Below, piece by piece: positions 4,180-6,614 of a stretch of 6,614 nt of DNA; position 1 is the first letter of the stretch; the number at the start of each line of letters is the position of its first letter. The DNA is taken from positions 1-6,614 of the forward strand of contig CAYGZQ010000112.1 in the NCBI GenBank assembly GCA_964354375.1. The letters run 5' to 3'. The translations under genes and the position numbers were made by a program. The notes beneath the pieces are model-generated. The model worked only from the letters and a program-made list of their open reading frames with translations. It did not search any database and was not told where the DNA came from. This DNA is from CAYGZQ01 sp964354375 [NCBI: uncultured Planctomycetota bacterium]. GTDB lineage: Bacteria; JAJVIF01; JAPKYR01.

Positions 4180-6614
4180 TGAATCCCCAGGAAAAGCAGT
4201 CGGAGCGACAGCCGTCCCCCGTCCAGGAGCGAATTCTCGTTCGAGTCGTCCCGCTGACCGGCGGTGGACGTATCGGCCATTCGCTCACCTACAGCGTTCC
4301 CGAATCGATCAAAGAGACTGTGCGTGTAGGATCGGTCGTGGCTGTGGAAGTGCGGAAATCGCAGCGCATCGGCGTGGTGACCGCGTTCCAGGAATACGAG
4401 GAGACCATCGAGGCGCTTCCGTACCCCGTGAAGGATATCCGCGCGGTCTACACCGACGAAGTCCTTCTGAGTGAGCGGGATGTCGAAACGGCCAGATGGA
4501 TCGCGAGCTATTACGCGTGCAGCCTTCGCGACGCGCTCGCGCCTTTCACTCCGGAGATTCGCGCGCTCAATGCCGTAACCGTACTTATCGCACAGGACCC
4601 GCATGAGTTCCACGACGCTCTCAGCAGGCTCGGGCTTCTCTTCTCAAGGCCGGACACGGTGCCGATCGAGGAGCGTCCCGACGGCAGCGTGAGGATTTCC
4701 CTTAGCGAGCTTGTCGACGCGCTTCGCGCAGGGGGCCTCACCGAGGACGCGTCAAAGCAGAGAGTGCGGGAGTGGCTGGACGCCGGGATTCTCAAAACCG
4801 AGATCGGAATCCGCACGCGTATCGCGCACGTGGGGCAGGGGAGCTACCTCAGTCTTGCAGACACAGCGGGACTTCCCGAGGCCGCGAAAATCAGGAGCGA
4901 GCGCCAGAAGAAAGTGCTTGAGCTGCTCAGGGAAGTCGGCGGAACGCTCTCGCGCGAGGAGATAGTCCGAGAGGTGCCGGGAGCGCAATCGGCGGTGTCG
5001 AGTCTCGTCAAGAAAGGATTCCTGCAGGAGATCGTCGACAGGTCGCTTCTGCCGTCGGAATCGCCCAGGCCGTCGGTAGTGAGCCTCAGCGATTCGCAAA
5101 GGGGCGCGATCGAGACGATCTCGCGGGCGATGGCGTCCGGGGAGTCGAAAACGTTCCTGCTGTTCGGGGTGACATCGAGCGGGAAGACCGAGGTATACCT
5201 TGAAGTGTGCCGTCATGCAATCGACATGGGCAAGAGGGCCACGGTTCTGGTCCCGGAGATCGCGCTTACATACCAGACGGTTCAGCGGTTCATGCATTCG
5301 TTCCCGGGACGCATCGCGCTTATGCACAGCGAGCTCACCGACAGGGAGCGTCTGCACGAGTGGCGGGCCATCCGTCGCGGCGAGAGGGACATCGTTATCG
5401 GAGCGAGGAGCGCTCTGTTCGCCCCAATGCCCTCTCGCGGCGTCATTGCAATTGACGAGGAATCCGAGACCGCGTACAAGCAGCATCAGCGCCCCCGTTA
5501 TCATGCGCGCGAGGTCGCGAGGAAAATGGCGAAGGAGGAGGGCAGCGTGCTCGTCCTCGGGAGCGCGACGCCGTCAATCGAGTCCTTCCACGCTGCGAAG
5601 AAAGGAACCTTCACGCTCCTCAGGCTGCCGGCGAGAGTGGTGGGCGGAGCTTTGCCGGAGGTCCAATGCGTCAGGCCCGAGACCTCCCCCGCGGGATCGA
5701 GCCGCGAGCGCGAGACGGTGAAAGTCGACGGGCACCATGTCCCGATCTCCCTGATATCTTCGACCCTGAGGGACGAACTTTCGAAAACTCTTCAGGCCCG
5801 GCGGCAGGCGGTTCTTTTCCTCAACCTGAGGGGATTCGCGCAAAGCCTCATCTGCCCGGAGTGCGGATGGGTGCCGATGTGTCCGAACTGCGACGTGTCG
5901 CTGACGTACCATCGGCGCGAGCGTGCTCAGATGTGTCATCACTGCGGGCACCGTCAAGCGTCCCCCGAGGAGTGCGGTCGCTGCGGTGACGGGAAAATGA
6001 GGTTCCTCGGGTCGGGCACCGAAAGGCTGGAAGCGGAGGTGAAGGCGCTCTTCCCGTCCGCGCGAACCCTTCGCATGGATCGAGATTCCGTGAGCACGCG
6101 CGGCCGCAGGAGGACCATCGTGGAGGCGGTTCGACGTCGCGACGTGGATATTCTCCTGGGCACGCAGATGATCGCGAAGGGTCTGGATTTCCCGTCCGTG
6201 AGACTGGTCGGCGTGATATCTGCGGACCAGAGCCTGCACGTGCCGGATTTTCGCGCAGCGGAGAGGACATTCCAGTTGCTCACGCAGGTGATCGGTCGCG
6301 CTGGGCGGTCGGATGCGCTCGAGAGCGAGGGCGGCGGCATCGCGATCATCCAGAGCTACGATCCGGACAACCGCGTGATCCAGACGGCATGCAGGCAGGA
6401 CTTCGAGTCTTTCTACGAATCGGAGATCGTGCTCAGGGAGCGATTCCTGTATCCGCCCGCAGTGCATCTCGTGCGAATCGTCTTCTCGGGGAAGAATGAG
6501 GACGAGGTGGCGGGTGTTGCGATGAGATTCGGCGGAGCGCTTGAAAAGAACCGGCTGGACCTGGAGACGTCAGTGCTTGGACCCGCTCCCGCGCCGTTCG
6601 AGAGGCTGGAGGGA
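4179..6614 (+). CDS. priA: Primosomal replication restart helicase PriA (3' end outside window)
   Basis: DNA-binding helicase that reloads the replisome at stalled forks. 812 codons are read from the ATG at 4179 (GGAG six bases upstream) to the window edge without a stop. An N-terminal 3'-DNA-binding domain (about 15-110) and a linker/winged-helix region precede the helicase lobes. Seen in order are Gln307 in LSDSQ; Walker A GVTSSGKT (330-337); VPEIAL; GARSALFAP; motif II DEES (426-429); SATPS (462-466); GTQMIAKG (661-668); PDFRAAERTFQLLTQV; and motif VI QVIGRAGR (703-710). Eight cysteines (559, 562, 568, 571, 586, 589, 599, 602) form the two zinc sites inserted in lobe 2. Motif II is usually DEEH, so Ser429 is odd, and Walker A has Ser where Gly is usual (GVTGSGKT). 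The visible end, LGPAPAPFERLEG, is the start of the C-terminal domain, so some tens of residues are missing. The visible part is already longer than the roughly 730 residues of E. coli PriA. Confidence 0.95.
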   Translation, partial: MNPQEKQSERQPSPVQERILVRVVPLTGGGRIGHSLTYSVPESIKETVRVGSVVAVEVRKSQRIGVVTAFQEYEETIEALPYPVKDIRAVYTDEVLLSERDVETARWIASYYACSLRDALAPFTPEIRALNAVTVLIAQDPHEFHDALSRLGLLFSRPDTVPIEERPDGSVRISLSELVDALRAGGLTEDASKQRVREWLDAGILKTEIGIRTRIAHVGQGSYLSLADTAGLPEAAKIRSERQKKVLELLREVGGTLSREEIVREVPGAQSAVSSLVKKGFLQEIVDRSLLPSESPRPSVVSLSDSQRGAIETISRAMASGESKTFLLFGVTSSGKTEVYLEVCRHAIDMGKRATVLVPEIALTYQTVQRFMHSFPGRIALMHSELTDRERLHEWRAIRRGERDIVIGARSALFAPMPSRGVIAIDEESETAYKQHQRPRYHAREVARKMAKEEGSVLVLGSATPSIESFHAAKKGTFTLLRLPARVVGGALPEVQCVRPETSPAGSSRERETVKVDGHHVPISLISSTLRDELSKTLQARRQAVLFLNLRGFAQSLICPECGWVPMCPNCDVSLTYHRRERAQMCHHCGHRQASPEECGRCGDGKMRFLGSGTERLEAEVKALFPSARTLRMDRDSVSTRGRRRTIVEAVRRRDVDILLGTQMIAKGLDFPSVRLVGVISADQSLHVPDFRAAERTFQLLTQVIGRAGRSDALESEGGGIAIIQSYDPDNRVIQTACRQDFESFYESEIVLRERFLYPPAVHLVRIVFSGKNEDEVAGVAMRFGGALEKNRLDLETSVLGPAPAPFERLEG

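Noticed and set aside
3600-4474. Two overlapping + strand reading frames across the end of the foldase-like gene, the MITE and the start of priA
   Set aside because: They run out of frame through two well-supported genes and through the inverted repeats, with no ribosome binding site or recognisable product.
5574-6467. Antisense reading frame over priA (297 codons)
   Set aside because: It is opposite the conserved PriA zinc-binding and helicase motifs. The product is Arg/His-rich with no family features.

Overview
The window is a stretch of bacterial chromosome, GC-rich by eye, with every recognisable gene on the + strand. It carries the conserved housekeeping order guanylate kinase (gmk, 3' half only), RNA polymerase omega subunit (rpoZ), coenzyme A biosynthesis bifunctional protein (coaBC/dfp) and primosomal helicase (priA, 5' part only, open at the right edge). 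This order is known from several bacterial phyla, so it does not identify the organism. The secreted chaperone-like protein has an apparent type I signal peptide with no clear lipobox, which fits a SurA-like periplasmic protein better than a Gram-positive PrsA lipoprotein. That is only weak evidence for a cell with an outer membrane.

Region by region: 2-334 is the end of gmk. 367-654 is rpoZ. 685-1914 is coaBC, with its decarboxylase and synthetase active sites intact. 1978-3828 encodes a 616-residue exported protein made of two SurA_N-plus-parvulin-like modules. The modules align with each other at a constant offset of 288 residues with no gap, and all four expected parvulin histidine positions are substituted. 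3829-4178 is a 350-base intergenic region. It holds a 221-bp MITE-like element (3852-4072) with 15-bp imperfect terminal inverted repeats, a 5-bp flanking duplication (ATCCT) and two internal hairpins that mirror each other. Beyond the element come two overlapping hairpins (4078-4134), an extended -10 promoter (4148-4156) and a small hairpin presenting the priA ribosome binding site. 4179-6614 is priA: 812 codons without a stop.

The first four genes have short gaps (32, 30 and 63 bases), so co-transcription is plausible. Their products serve nucleotide supply, transcription, cofactor supply and protein export or folding. priA is separated by the inserted element and appears to have its own promoter just upstream of its start. 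The most unusual items are the gaplessly duplicated, histidine-less foldase lying between coaBC and priA, the mirror-symmetric mobile element, and a DEES in place of DEEH in PriA helicase motif II.
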